Below, piece after piece: positions 32,540-40,766 of a stretch of 64,000 nucleotides of DNA. The translations under genes and the position numbers were made by a program. The stretch spans positions 186,001 to 250,000 of the forward strand of contig NZ_ATWI01000012.1 in NCBI RefSeq assembly GCF_000421165.1. Reading direction: 5' to 3'. This DNA is from Marinobacter daepoensis DSM 16072 (GTDB taxonomy: Bacteria > Pseudomonadota > Gammaproteobacteria > Pseudomonadales > Oleiphilaceae). Positions within the stretch are counted from its first letter, which is position 1. The number at the start of each line of letters is the position of its first letter. Under the pieces are notes generated by a model. That model worked only from the letters and a program-made list of their open reading frames with translations, had not been told where the DNA came from and did no database searches.

Positions 32540-33652
32540 ATGAGCATGAATCTTGGTCCTTTGTTTGATCCGTTTGAACTTCATCACCTCCAGCTGCGCA
32601 ACCGCGTAGCCATGGCTCCAATGACCCGTAATTTCTCGCCCAACGGCGTACCGGGGCCAGATGTGGTGGATTACTATCGCCGGCGTGCCGAAGCCGGTGT
32701 TGGCCTGATCATTACCGAGGGTACAACGGTCAATCACGCAGCGGCGAACGGCTATCCGAACGTCCCGGCCTTTCACGGCGAGCAAGCTCTGGCGGGCTGG
32801 AAGCAGGTTGTCGATGCTGTGCACGAAGCGGGCGGCGCCATCTTCCCCCAGTTGTGGCATGTCGGCGCCGTGCGCAAAGAGGGCACCGAGCCAGATCCTG
32901 CTGTGCCAGGTTACAGTCCTTCTGGCCTGTTTGCCCCGGGCAAACCTAACGGTCAGGCCATGAGCCGCGAGGACATTCGGGATGTAGTGAAAGCCTTCGG
33001 CGATGCCGCTCAGGATGCCAAGGCCCTTGGGTTTGATGGTGTTGAGATTCATGGCGCGCACGGCTATTTGCTGGACCAGTTTCTGTGGGAAGGCACCAAC
33101 CAGCGGGACGACGAGTATGGCGGCAGCCTGGAGAACCGGCTGCGCTTCGTGGTGGAAATCGTTGAAGAAGTGCGACACCGCGTAGGGCCGGATTACCCGA
33201 TCATGCTGCGCTTCTCCCAGTGGAAGCAGCAGGACTACGACGCGAAACTGGTCAGCAGTCCGGAAGAACTGGAGCGTTTCCTGACGCCACTGGTTGAGGC
33301 CGGCGTGGACATTTTCCATGCTTCCACGCGCCGTTTCTGGGAGCCGGAGTTCGAAGGCTCCAACCTGAATCTGGCTGGCTGGACCCAGAAACTGAGCGGC
33401 AAGCCGACCATGTCGGTCGGCAGTGTTGGCCTGACCGAAGATTTCATCAGCGGCACATTTGCCAGCAAGCAGGAGTCGGTCGAGCAGTCCGGCATCGACG
33501 AACTGGTTGAACGTATGAATGACGGCGAGTTCGACCTGATCGCCGTTGGGCGCGCTCTGCTGCAGGATCCCGAGTGGCTGGTGAAAGTCAAAGAGGGCCG
33601 CCTGAACGAAGTGACAGCCTTCGCCCGGAAATCCCTGACCACGCTTTACTGA
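32540..33652 (+). CDS. Old Yellow Enzyme family NADH:flavin oxidoreductase
   Basis: FMN-dependent ene-reductase family protein of 370 residues. Family marks: LFDPFELHHLQLRNRVAMAPMTR, EGTTVNHAAANGYPNVPAF, FPQLWHVGAVRK, the FMN/active-site region GFDGVEIHGAHGYLLDQFLW and NQRDDEYGGSLENRLRF, and late VGSVGLTED and VGRALLQDPEW. The start at 32540 is chosen because homologous sequence begins there, with a GAGG 11 bases upstream. It probably reduces electrophilic alkenes or enones; the adjacent HxlR regulator would sense such compounds. A hairpin terminator follows. Confidence 0.9.
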   Translation: MSMNLGPLFDPFELHHLQLRNRVAMAPMTRNFSPNGVPGPDVVDYYRRRAEAGVGLIITEGTTVNHAAANGYPNVPAFHGEQALAGWKQVVDAVHEAGGAIFPQLWHVGAVRKEGTEPDPAVPGYSPSGLFAPGKPNGQAMSREDIRDVVKAFGDAAQDAKALGFDGVEIHGAHGYLLDQFLWEGTNQRDDEYGGSLENRLRFVVEIVEEVRHRVGPDYPIMLRFSQWKQQDYDAKLVSSPEELERFLTPLVEAGVDIFHASTRRFWEPEFEGSNLNLAGWTQKLSGKPTMSVGSVGLTEDFISGTFASKQESVEQSGIDELVERMNDGEFDLIAVGRALLQDPEWLVKVKEGRLNEVTAFARKSLTTLY

Positions 33653-33676
33653 CCGGAAGCCCCTTCAACCCCGCTT

Positions 33677-33706
33677 GCCGCGCGCCTATGGGCCCGCGGC
33701 TTTTTT
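33677..33706 (+). terminator. Terminator after the OYE gene
   Basis: GCCGCG-c-GCC-tatg-GGC-c-CGCGGC at 33677-33700 followed by six T. It overlaps the last codons and stop of the convergent TetR gene (stop at 33686), so the two 3' ends share DNA. Confidence 0.82.
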
Positions 33707-34321
33707 GAGTGCCGGAATCTGTCTGATATCCAGCGATTCGATCAAGGCTCCACGGAACTGCCGGTTGATAAACCGCTCCGTTTCGCCCTGAATCCGCTCC
33801 CGCTGTTCCGGTTTCTCAATAAAATCCAGGGCGCGGAACAGAATGTAGCGGATGGTCATGTGTGAAATCTCATGCACCACTGTTGCTTCTACGCCGGGCA
33901 CCAGTCCCCGTTCCAGAATATCTTCCGCCATCTCCCGGGCGCTGGCATTCAGTTGAGCTTCCAGTGCCTGACGCAGCACGGGAGAAGGCCCGTGCAGTTC
34001 ACGAACCGCAACCGTTGTGGCGGCCGGGTTGGCGAGAAAGTAGTGATAGACGAAGGTGACGGTGTCGTGGGATGCCTGCTCGGAAGAGTCTGCCATTTGT
34101 CGTAGTTGTCGAACGCCCGCCTTCATGTCCTCCGCAATGTACCCCAACACCTGAAGCCCGAATTCATCCAGGTTTCGGAAGTGCCGATAAAAGGTGTTCG
34201 GGTTCAAGCCAGCTTCACGAGCGAGTTCCCGTAATCCAAGGGAAGTCAGGCTCCGGGTCTCGGTGATCAGTCTCAGTGCGGCCTGAACGAGCTTCAGTTT
34301 TCCGCCAGCCAGTGTGCCCAT
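33686..34321 (-). CDS. TetR-family regulator, DesT/FabR-like
   Basis: Regulator of 211 residues. The helix-turn-helix is in SLGLRELAREAGLNPNTFYRHFRNLDEFGL, typical of TetR proteins related to FabR/DesT that sense fatty-acyl groups. The start at 34321 follows AGAGGA by 4-5 bases; the longer in-frame reading is not needed. It is divergent from a Baeyer-Villiger-type monooxygenase, with two 18-bp operator-like repeats between them, so it most probably represses that gene. The C-terminal ligand domain is not informative by eye. Confidence 0.85.
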   Translation of the reverse strand: MGTLAGGKLKLVQAALRLITETRSLTSLGLRELAREAGLNPNTFYRHFRNLDEFGLQVLGYIAEDMKAGVRQLRQMADSSEQASHDTVTFVYHYFLANPAATTVAVRELHGPSPVLRQALEAQLNASAREMAEDILERGLVPGVEATVVHEISHMTIRYILFRALDFIEKPEQRERIQGETERFINRQFRGALIESLDIRQIPALKKAAGP

Positions 34322-34443
34322 GGGGTCCTCTTCTGTTGATCCGTGTGCCCGTGTGTTGGTGCCAATTGCGCTGAGCCAGCCAGAAATCCAGGCGCCCTGC
34401 TGAGGCCAATCGCCTGTCACTCAGGGCCATTCATTCAACTTCG

Positions 34444-34485
34444 GGTATACAGCTGTCTACTTTGGGCGGTATACATTTGTCTACT
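34444..34485. promoter_or_regulatory. Tandem operator-like repeats between TetR and the monooxygenase
   Basis: GGTATACAGCTGTCTACT at 34444-34461 and GGTATACATTTGTCTACT at 34468-34485; 16 of 18 bases identical, 24 bp apart. The first copy is an almost perfect dyad, GTA-x-ACA-GC-TGT-x-TAC. Similar dyads are typical TetR operators. The repeats lie between the two divergent starts. Confidence 0.7.
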
Positions 34486-34546
34486 CGTCATGATGACAAC
34501 CCCGACAATAACAGGCAAGGCCCCCGGGCCACACAGGAGCGCAGCA

Positions 34547-36163
34547 ATGAAACGAGCCACCAGAATCGCCATCATCGGGACCGGTTTCTCGGGCCTGGGA
34601 ATGGCCATCAAGCTCAAGGAAGCGGGCTTTGAAGACTTTGTGATCCTGGAGCAGAGCGACAATGTGGGAGGCACCTGGCATGACAACCATTACCCCGGTT
34701 GTGCCTGTGATGTTCAGTCGGCCCTGTATTCTTTCTCGTTTGAGCAGAACCCTAACTGGACGCGCATGTTCGCACGTCAGCCAGAGATACAGGCATACCT
34801 GAGACACTGCGCTGAGAAATACGGTTTGATGGAACACATCCGCTTCAAGACTCACGTTGCAGGCGCCCGCTGGAATGATAAAACCTCAGCCTGGATGATA
34901 GAGACCTGTGACAGCCCCGGGCTCTGGGCATACATGGAAGAAAAGGGCCTGAAACCGGGCTCTGAACTGGACCGGAGCGATAAAAGCCTGCCAGCCTTTC
35001 GCAAGTTGAGAGCGGAGATTCTGGTCTCTGGCATGGGCGGGCTGAGCACGCCGGCCTATCCCGAGATCAAAGGCATAGACACGTTTACAGGGGCTAGTTT
35101 CCATTCCCAGACCTGGGATCATGACTACGATTTCCGGGGTAAGCGGGTCGCAGTGATTGGGACGGGGGCCTCGGCTATCCAGTTTGTGCCGGAGATTGCC
35201 CGGGAGGTCGCCCATCTGGATCTGTACCAGCGCACGCCGCCGTGGATTATGCCTAAGCCAGATCGCGAACTCCGGCCTCTGGAGCAGGCGATGTTCAACA
35301 AGTTTCCGCAAACCCTGAATGCACTTCGTCAGAGCATATACTGGATGCTGGAGGCCCGGGTATTGGGGTTTGTGGCCAATCCCCGCATTCTGAAAATCGG
35401 TGAGCTGCAGGCCCGGCGCCACATCCGGAACCAGATCAGGGACAAGGAACTGCGAAAGAAGGTGACCCCGGATTTCCACTTCGGCTGCAAGCGGGTGCTG
35501 ATCTCGAACAACTACTACCCGGCGCTGGATCAGAAGCATGTCGACGTGCTGACGGATGGAATCCGCGAAGTGAGCGGTAACACCATCATTGATATTCACG
35601 GCGTTGAGCGCCCGGTGGACTGTATTGTTTACGGCACTGGCTTCAAGGCTCAGGAGCCCATTCCAAAAGGCATGATTTTCGGGCGTGACGGCCGGGATTT
35701 GCTCGATGCCTGGTGTGACGGGGCGCAAGCCTACAAAGGCACCACCGTGGCTGGCTTCCCCAACTTTTTCATGCTGATGGGCCCGAATACCGGGTTGGGC
35801 CACAGCTCCATGGTCTACATGATTGAGTCCCAGGTTCAGTATGTACTGGACGCCATCAAAAAAATGGACCATTGGGGCTGGAAAAGTGTCGACGTGACAG
35901 CCGATGCCTGTGGCCGCTACAACGCATCCATCCAGGCCCGGCTGGGCGACTCTGTCTGGCAGACGGGCTGTAAGAGCTGGTACGTGAATGAAAACGGCAA
36001 GAACACCACCCTGTGGCCGGGTTTTACCTGGCAGTTCCGGCAGCAGACCCGGCGGTTTGATGCGGAGCAGTATCTCTGTGAAGGGGGAGAGGCGACAACC
36101 TCAAACAGCATGGCGTCCCCCAGCGAGGTTGGTAGCGGACGCCATCCTGAGTTCGGTGTTTAG
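34547..36163 (+). CDS. Baeyer-Villiger-type flavin monooxygenase
   Basis: FAD/NADPH monooxygenase of 538 residues. GxGxxG at 11-16, GGTWHDNHYPGCACDV at 41-56, the Baeyer-Villiger fingerprint F-x-G-x3-H-x3-W-D at 180-191, a second GxGxxA at 205-210 and GTGFKAQEP near the end. There is an extra segment of about 30 residues (122-155) before the fingerprint compared with short members. The ATG at 34547 follows GGAG by 8 bases. Substrates of this group include ketones, steroids and 4-hydroxyacetophenone; none can be picked here. Regulated probably by the divergent TetR. It is followed, on the other strand, by the CoA-transferase 3 bases away. Confidence 0.88.
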   Translation: MKRATRIAIIGTGFSGLGMAIKLKEAGFEDFVILEQSDNVGGTWHDNHYPGCACDVQSALYSFSFEQNPNWTRMFARQPEIQAYLRHCAEKYGLMEHIRFKTHVAGARWNDKTSAWMIETCDSPGLWAYMEEKGLKPGSELDRSDKSLPAFRKLRAEILVSGMGGLSTPAYPEIKGIDTFTGASFHSQTWDHDYDFRGKRVAVIGTGASAIQFVPEIAREVAHLDLYQRTPPWIMPKPDRELRPLEQAMFNKFPQTLNALRQSIYWMLEARVLGFVANPRILKIGELQARRHIRNQIRDKELRKKVTPDFHFGCKRVLISNNYYPALDQKHVDVLTDGIREVSGNTIIDIHGVERPVDCIVYGTGFKAQEPIPKGMIFGRDGRDLLDAWCDGAQAYKGTTVAGFPNFFMLMGPNTGLGHSSMVYMIESQVQYVLDAIKKMDHWGWKSVDVTADACGRYNASIQARLGDSVWQTGCKSWYVNENGKNTTLWPGFTWQFRQQTRRFDAEQYLCEGGEATTSNSMASPSEVGSGRHPEFGV

Positions 36164-36166
36164 CGC

Positions 36167-37678
36167 TTACATCTGCCCGGTTTCTTCGTACCGGTGGTGC
36201 CAGCTCAGGGCTTCGTTCAGCAGATGGGGGGTGTGCATGCCCCGGCCGCTGTTGCAGGCGCGCTCAAAGTAGTCCCGCAGACGAGGGCGGAAGTCCGGGT
36301 GCGCGCACTTTTCGATGATGTTGAGCGCCCGTTGGCGGGGTGGCAGGCCGCGAAGGTCGGCCAGGCCCTGTTCGGTGACGATGATCTGAACGTCGTGTTC
36401 AGTGTGGTCGACGTGGGACACCATGGGGACGATGGCTGAAATAGCGCCACCTTTGGCGGTTGAGGGCGTCATGAAGACCGACAGGAAACCGTTGCGGGCA
36501 AAATCTCCGGACCCCCCGATGCCGTTCATGATTCGAGACCCCATCACATGGGTGGAGTTCACATTGCCGTAGATATCCGCTTCAATCATGCCGTTCATGG
36601 CGATGATCCCCAGGCGACGGATGATTTCGGGATGATTGCTGATTTCCTGAGTGCGCAGAACAATGCGCTCCCGATAGAAATCAATGTTATCGGCCAGCTC
36701 CTGGTTGGCTTCCGGGCTCAGGGAGAAGGCCGTGGCGGAGGCGTGGGAGAGCTTGCCGGATTTCAGCATGTCGAGCATGCCGTCCTGAAGTACTTCGGTG
36801 TAAGCAGTCAGGTTGTTGAACGGGCCATCGTTCAGTCCGGCCATGACCGCATTGGCAATATTGCCCACACCGGACTGCAGTGGCAGCAGGTTGGCGGGCA
36901 ATCGCTTTTTCTCCACTTCGCTGGCGAAGAAATCCAGAAGATGGTCCGCAATGCGTCGGGAATTCTCATCTGGCGCACTGAACCGGGAGTTCCGGTCCGG
37001 GGCATCGGTTTCCACCACGGCGATCACTTTCTCGGGCGGGCACATCAGGTACTTTTCGCCGAAATGCTCATCAGTCTTTGTGATGGGAAGGGGCTTTCGT
37101 CGTGGAGGCAGTGCGGTACCGTAGTACACATCGTGCATGCCTTCCAGGCCGGCGCTCTGGCCGTGGTTGACCTCCAGAATGACTTTGTCGGCCTGATCGA
37201 TCCAGGTTTTGTTGTTGCCAATAGACGATGAGGGAATCAGCCGTCCGTCTTCGGTAATGCCCACCACTTCGATGACGGCAATATCAAGCTTGCCAAAAAA
37301 GCCCGACCAGGCATGTTGGGCAACGTGGGAAAGATGGATGTCGATGTATTCCATCCGGCCTTCGTTGATTTTCTGACGACAGACCGGGTCGCTTTGATAA
37401 GGCAGACGCATTTCAATGCCATCAACTTCGGCAAGGGCGCCGTCCAGTTCCGGTGCGGTTGAGGCACCGGTCCAGACGCTGATCCGGAAATTCTCGCCCC
37501 GTGCACGATGGTCACGGATATGCTCGGCCAGCGCCTGGGGCACCGCCTTCGGGTAGCCTGCACCGGTAAAGCCACTCATGCCGACATTCGCTCCAGAGGG
37601 AATCAGGGCGGCAGCATCTCGCGCACTCATAATGCGATTGCTGAGTTTCTGACAACGAATTCGGGACTCGGTCGACAT
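36167..37678 (-). CDS. Acetyl-CoA hydrolase/transferase family protein (succinyl-CoA:acetate CoA-transferase-like)
   Basis: CoA-transferase of 503 residues, the length of Ach1/AarC/Cat1 proteins. Family segments: MSGFTGAGYPKAVPQALAEH, LPYQSDPVCRQKINEG, LQSGVGNIANAVMAGL, the probable catalytic Glu in NLTAYTEVLQDGM, HVMGSRIMNGIGGSGDF and IIVTEQGLADLRGL. It exchanges CoA between acetate and succinyl-CoA or hydrolyses acetyl-CoA, which helps recycle acetate and CoA during growth on fatty acids. It is monocistronic: a LysR gene ends 200 bases upstream and the convergent monooxygenase ends 3 bases downstream. Confidence 0.9.
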   Translation of the reverse strand: MSTESRIRCQKLSNRIMSARDAAALIPSGANVGMSGFTGAGYPKAVPQALAEHIRDHRARGENFRISVWTGASTAPELDGALAEVDGIEMRLPYQSDPVCRQKINEGRMEYIDIHLSHVAQHAWSGFFGKLDIAVIEVVGITEDGRLIPSSSIGNNKTWIDQADKVILEVNHGQSAGLEGMHDVYYGTALPPRRKPLPITKTDEHFGEKYLMCPPEKVIAVVETDAPDRNSRFSAPDENSRRIADHLLDFFASEVEKKRLPANLLPLQSGVGNIANAVMAGLNDGPFNNLTAYTEVLQDGMLDMLKSGKLSHASATAFSLSPEANQELADNIDFYRERIVLRTQEISNHPEIIRRLGIIAMNGMIEADIYGNVNSTHVMGSRIMNGIGGSGDFARNGFLSVFMTPSTAKGGAISAIVPMVSHVDHTEHDVQIIVTEQGLADLRGLPPRQRALNIIEKCAHPDFRPRLRDYFERACNSGRGMHTPHLLNEALSWHHRYEETGQM

Positions 37679-37799
37679 GATCCACCTCTTGCTATGCGTT
37701 GAAATGCCACGGGGTTGGGCTGTGGCGGCGCTTGGAGCGAACAGAAAAACGCCACATTCTAACAGCGAAATAAGAAAGCATGCTTAATAATGCTAGTGA

Positions 37800-37856
37800 A
37801 ACTACCTAATCCTTTAGTCTAATGCTGGTGTAAGTCCCAGATAATAAAAGGTAGTT
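37800..37856. repeat. Inverted repeat downstream of the LysR gene
   Basis: AACTACCT at 37800-37807 and AGGTAGTT at 37849-37856 are exact inverses 41 bases apart, in the AT-rich gap before the CoA-transferase gene. It could mark the 3' end of the LysR transcript; no T-run is evident. Confidence 0.25.
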
Positions 37857-37878
37857 GGTGGTAAAACCGGGGAAGCTT

Positions 37879-38769
37879 TTATGGCGGGCACTCGCCCGCG
37901 AGGTTGATCATCCATTGCCAGACTACCCGGGTTTCGGGCTTGACGGGCTTGCGGTGATCGCGAGTCAGCCAGTGCCCGGTCCGGGGTCTCAGTTCAACGT
38001 CTGACAGACGCACCAGCGTTCCGTTCTTCAGTGGTGCTTCCACCAGAGGCAGGGACGCCAGTAAAATGCCCGCTCCCGCCCGGGCGGCTTCCAGCGCCAG
38101 GACAAAACTGTCAAACCGGTAGACGGGCGCGCCAAGAGGTGGAACCCCTGCCGCCGTACACCATTCCGACCACCCGGCACGGGCCCCTGACAATCCAATG
38201 ACCGGTAACTGACGCCAGTGAACCACGGTCTCCAGCAACGCTGGCGCGCACACCGGAGACAGGCGTTCCTCCAGAATCAGTTTCCGCTCGACGCCGGGCC
38301 ATGCTCCATCCCCATAGCGTATTTCCAGATCCGCGCTTTCCATGTCGTAGTCTACCGGTCGGTTGATGGTGGCAATCGACAGGTTGATCCGCTGGGACTG
38401 GGCGTCCAGTTCATGCAGTCTCGGCGCCAGCCAGCCCGCAACGAAGGAGACCGGCGAAGCCAGGGTCACAATGGTGTGCCGGTTGGTGGCAAACAGGTCC
38501 CGGGTTGAGGCGGCAATCGTCTCAAAGGCAGAGCGTACGTGGGGCATGTAGGCTGCCCCATCCAGCGTAAGCTCCACGCCGCGGGGCAGGCGATGAAAAA
38601 GCTCGGAGCCCAGGCGGTTCTCAAGGGAGCGGATCTGCTGGCTGATGGTGGCTTGTGAGCGCCCCAGTTCTTCTCCGGCCAGGGTGAAGCTCTCGAGGCG
38701 GGCCGCCGCTTCGAAAGCCTGGAGCCAGCTCAGAGGCGGCAAAGAGTGGTTGATTGGCAGACTATCCAT
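37879..38769 (-). CDS. LysR-family regulator divergent from the tmpA-like gene
   Basis: LysR regulator of 296 residues, GcvA-like. HTH: LQAFEAAARLESFTLAGEELGRSQATISQQIRSLENRLGSELFHR. The second half is the periplasmic-binding-like effector domain, ending VVWQWMINLAGE. It is divergent from the oxygenase pair with 103 bases between them, which carry an AT-rich dyad; it probably controls phosphonate use. The pattern LysR plus 2-oxoglutarate oxygenase plus HD oxygenase is the arrangement I recall for TmpA/TmpB clusters. Confidence 0.87.
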   Translation of the reverse strand: MDSLPINHSLPPLSWLQAFEAAARLESFTLAGEELGRSQATISQQIRSLENRLGSELFHRLPRGVELTLDGAAYMPHVRSAFETIAASTRDLFATNRHTIVTLASPVSFVAGWLAPRLHELDAQSQRINLSIATINRPVDYDMESADLEIRYGDGAWPGVERKLILEERLSPVCAPALLETVVHWRQLPVIGLSGARAGWSEWCTAAGVPPLGAPVYRFDSFVLALEAARAGAGILLASLPLVEAPLKNGTLVRLSDVELRPRTGHWLTRDHRKPVKPETRVVWQWMINLAGECPP

Positions 38770-38776
38770 TAGAAAA

Positions 38777-38796
38777 TTATACCCTTAGGGCTATAA
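38777..38796. promoter_or_regulatory. Candidate LysR operator upstream of the tmpA-like gene
   Basis: TTATA-CCCT-t-AGGG-c-TATAA at 38777-38796 is a near-perfect dyad in the gap between the LysR gene and the oxygenase pair. A LysR dimer is the natural binder; binding is not shown. Confidence 0.45.
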
Positions 38797-38872
38797 AAGA
38801 TTGTTTTTATAATAACGGGAGGCTCGTTAGGATTCACTCCACCTTAGAAAGAGATCGTCGAAGGAGAGAAAC

Positions 38873-40036
38873 ATGCTGGGTTTGAGCAACGTCAAGATGT
38901 TGGCAGAAGGCAAGGTTGTGCAGGTGGAATGGGCTGATGGTGTGCGCGCCCGGTTCCACGCAATCTGGCTCCGGGATAACTCCCCCGATTCTGAGACCTT
39001 GTCGCCGGGTAATGGTCAGCGGCTGGTTCGTATTCAGGATGTGCCGGAGGAGGTTGGGGTCAAGGCCGCCACGGTCGTTGATGATGCTCGATTGGAGATC
39101 GCCTTCTTACCGGAAAACAAAGTGGTTGTGTTCGACGCCGCCTGGTTGAGACTGCACCGGTACGACCGCCCTTCCAACGCGGCCAAGGCGGCTGGCTGGA
39201 CGAACGAGACTATCGTTCGCTGGGGCAAAGAGCTTGAGGAAAAACTGCCGGTTGCGAGTTTCCGGGGGGCGAGTGAGAACCCCGGGGAGCTGCGGGGCTG
39301 GTTGGCTGATATTCGCCGCTATGGCGTGGCCAAAATGACGGATATGCCGGTTGAGAGCGGCGCCATCTGCCGGGTGGTGGAGTTGTTCGGGTTCATTCGG
39401 GAAACCAATTACGGCCGGTTCTTCGAAGTCCGCACAGAAGTGAACCCGGTGAACCTGGCCTACACCGGTCTGGGTTTGCAGGTTCACACCGACAATCCCT
39501 ACCGGGACCCGGTTCCAACGCTGCAGCTGCTGTCGTGTCTGGAGAATTCGGTTGAGGGCGGGGACTCGGTGGTGGTCGACAGCTTCAAGGCGGTCGAAAT
39601 CCTGCGAGAGGAAGCTCCAGATGCGTTTCAGGCGCTGTCTTCGTTGCCGGCAAACTACACCTTTACCGGCACGGGCGATGTGATGCTGAAATCCAAGCGG
39701 CCGATGATTGAGCTGGGGCCGGATGGTGAATTGTTGACGGTTCGCTTCAATAATCGCTCCCTGGGGCCCGTGACGGACATTTCGTTCGAGCAGATGGAAG
39801 CCTTTTACGATGGTTACCGGAAGCTGGCGGACATCATGGAGCGGCCGGAGCTGGCTGTCACGTTCAAGCTGCAGCCCGGGGAACTGTTCATCGTCGACAA
39901 CACCCGGGTGACCCATGGCCGGGTGGGCTATGAGGGAAGCGGATCGCGATGGCTGCAGGGTGCCTACGCAGACCTGGATGGCCTGCGGTCAACCCTGGCG
40001 GTGCTGGAACAGAAAGGTGAGTGCCATGTCGTTTGA
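38873..40036 (+). CDS. tmpA: Fe(II)/2-oxoglutarate oxygenase, TmpA-like (gamma-butyrobetaine-hydroxylase family)
   Basis: 2-Oxoglutarate-dependent oxygenase of 387 residues in the gamma-butyrobetaine hydroxylase/TauD family. Iron ligands are His205-x-Asp207 (GLQVHTDNPYRDP) and His348 (TRVTHGRVGY). An N-terminal DUF971-like domain is present, with WLRDNSPDSETL where true butyrobetaine hydroxylases have the zinc-binding cysteines, so that site is lost. It overlaps the PhnZ/TmpB-like gene by 11 bases. TmpA hydroxylates 2-trimethylaminoethylphosphonate at the carbon next to phosphorus; the pairing makes this more likely than carnitine synthesis. The exact phosphonate is not established. AAGGAGAG upstream is a strong ribosome site. 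Confidence 0.72.
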   Translation: MLGLSNVKMLAEGKVVQVEWADGVRARFHAIWLRDNSPDSETLSPGNGQRLVRIQDVPEEVGVKAATVVDDARLEIAFLPENKVVVFDAAWLRLHRYDRPSNAAKAAGWTNETIVRWGKELEEKLPVASFRGASENPGELRGWLADIRRYGVAKMTDMPVESGAICRVVELFGFIRETNYGRFFEVRTEVNPVNLAYTGLGLQVHTDNPYRDPVPTLQLLSCLENSVEGGDSVVVDSFKAVEILREEAPDAFQALSSLPANYTFTGTGDVMLKSKRPMIELGPDGELLTVRFNNRSLGPVTDISFEQMEAFYDGYRKLADIMERPELAVTFKLQPGELFIVDNTRVTHGRVGYEGSGSRWLQGAYADLDGLRSTLAVLEQKGECHVV

Positions 40037-40604
40037 GTCTTTGAGCCGGGACAATATCGTGGCCTTCCTGGCCGACATTTTCGCACGCAGAGGCGGGGAG
40101 TCGTACATGGGGGAGCCGGTCACCATGTCGGAACACATGCTGCAAAGTGCGGCGCTGGCAGAGAAAGCCGGTGCGCCGGAGAGCCTCATTGCGGCGTCAC
40201 TGTTGCATGACATTGGCCACTACACCAGTGAGTTCCCGGAAGAGTCTCTGGAACAGGGGCAGGACAACTATCACGAGACTGCCGGTGCCGAGGTGCTGAC
40301 CGCCTTCTTTCCCAAGTCGGTGTGTGAACCGATCCAGTTGCACGTGGCCGCCAAACGTTACTTGTGCGCGACCAATCCGGATTATTTTAACCGCCTCTCG
40401 CCGGCTTCGGTTAATTCCCTGAACGTGCAGGGTGGGCCGATGACAGAACCGGAGGTGGCGGAATTCCAGACCCACGAATATTACCGGGATGCTCTGCGTC
40501 TGAGGGTCTGGGACGATGAGGGTAAGGTGCCCGGCGCCAGGATCCGTAGCTTTGATGAGTATCGCCCGCTGCTCAATCGTCTGCTGGTGGAGCGGAACGA
40601 CTGA
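40026..40604 (+). CDS. tmpB: HD-domain diiron phosphonate oxygenase, TmpB/PhnZ-like
   Basis: HD-domain protein of 192 residues with the full PhnZ-type iron set: His37, His61-Asp62, His83, His106 and Asp163, plus His65 and Lys110 of the phosphonate pocket (LLHDIGHY, HVAAKRYLC). Tyr27 and Glu30 in SYMGEPV match the Tyr24/Glu27 pair of PhnZ. The segment near 134-139 (VQGGPMTE) is also PhnZ-like. PhnZ and TmpB oxidatively cleave 1-hydroxyphosphonates to a carboxylate and phosphate with a mixed-valent diiron centre. Here the product would be glycine betaine if the substrate is the TMAEP hydroxylation product, or glycine for 2-aminoethylphosphonate. It is not a classical nucleotide phosphohydrolase. 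ATG overlaps the end of the preceding oxygenase. Confidence 0.82.
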   Translation: MSFESLSRDNIVAFLADIFARRGGESYMGEPVTMSEHMLQSAALAEKAGAPESLIAASLLHDIGHYTSEFPEESLEQGQDNYHETAGAEVLTAFFPKSVCEPIQLHVAAKRYLCATNPDYFNRLSPASVNSLNVQGGPMTEPEVAEFQTHEYYRDALRLRVWDDEGKVPGARIRSFDEYRPLLNRLLVERND

Positions 40605-40766
40605 CCGCTCGGTGTTGCATTCACGGTTTTCCTGAAGCCTCACCGGACTGCCCTGGAGCCCGGCGTCTGGCTGCGTTGGTTGCCCACAAGTGGCGTCAAT
40701 GGGATGATGCGCGGACCGGGCGGTGCCCGGGAACCCCCATTCATCACCCGAATCCGGCAGGACTTC

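Noticed and set aside
38873..40036. Gamma-butyrobetaine hydroxylase for carnitine synthesis
   Set aside because: The family fold fits, but the zinc cysteines are missing and the gene overlaps a PhnZ/TmpB-like oxygenase, so phosphonate use is the better reading.
40680..40766. Upstream in-frame ATG at 40680 as the RluF start
   Set aside because: It would add 29 residues with no family similarity; CAGGA and the S4 domain begin at 40767.
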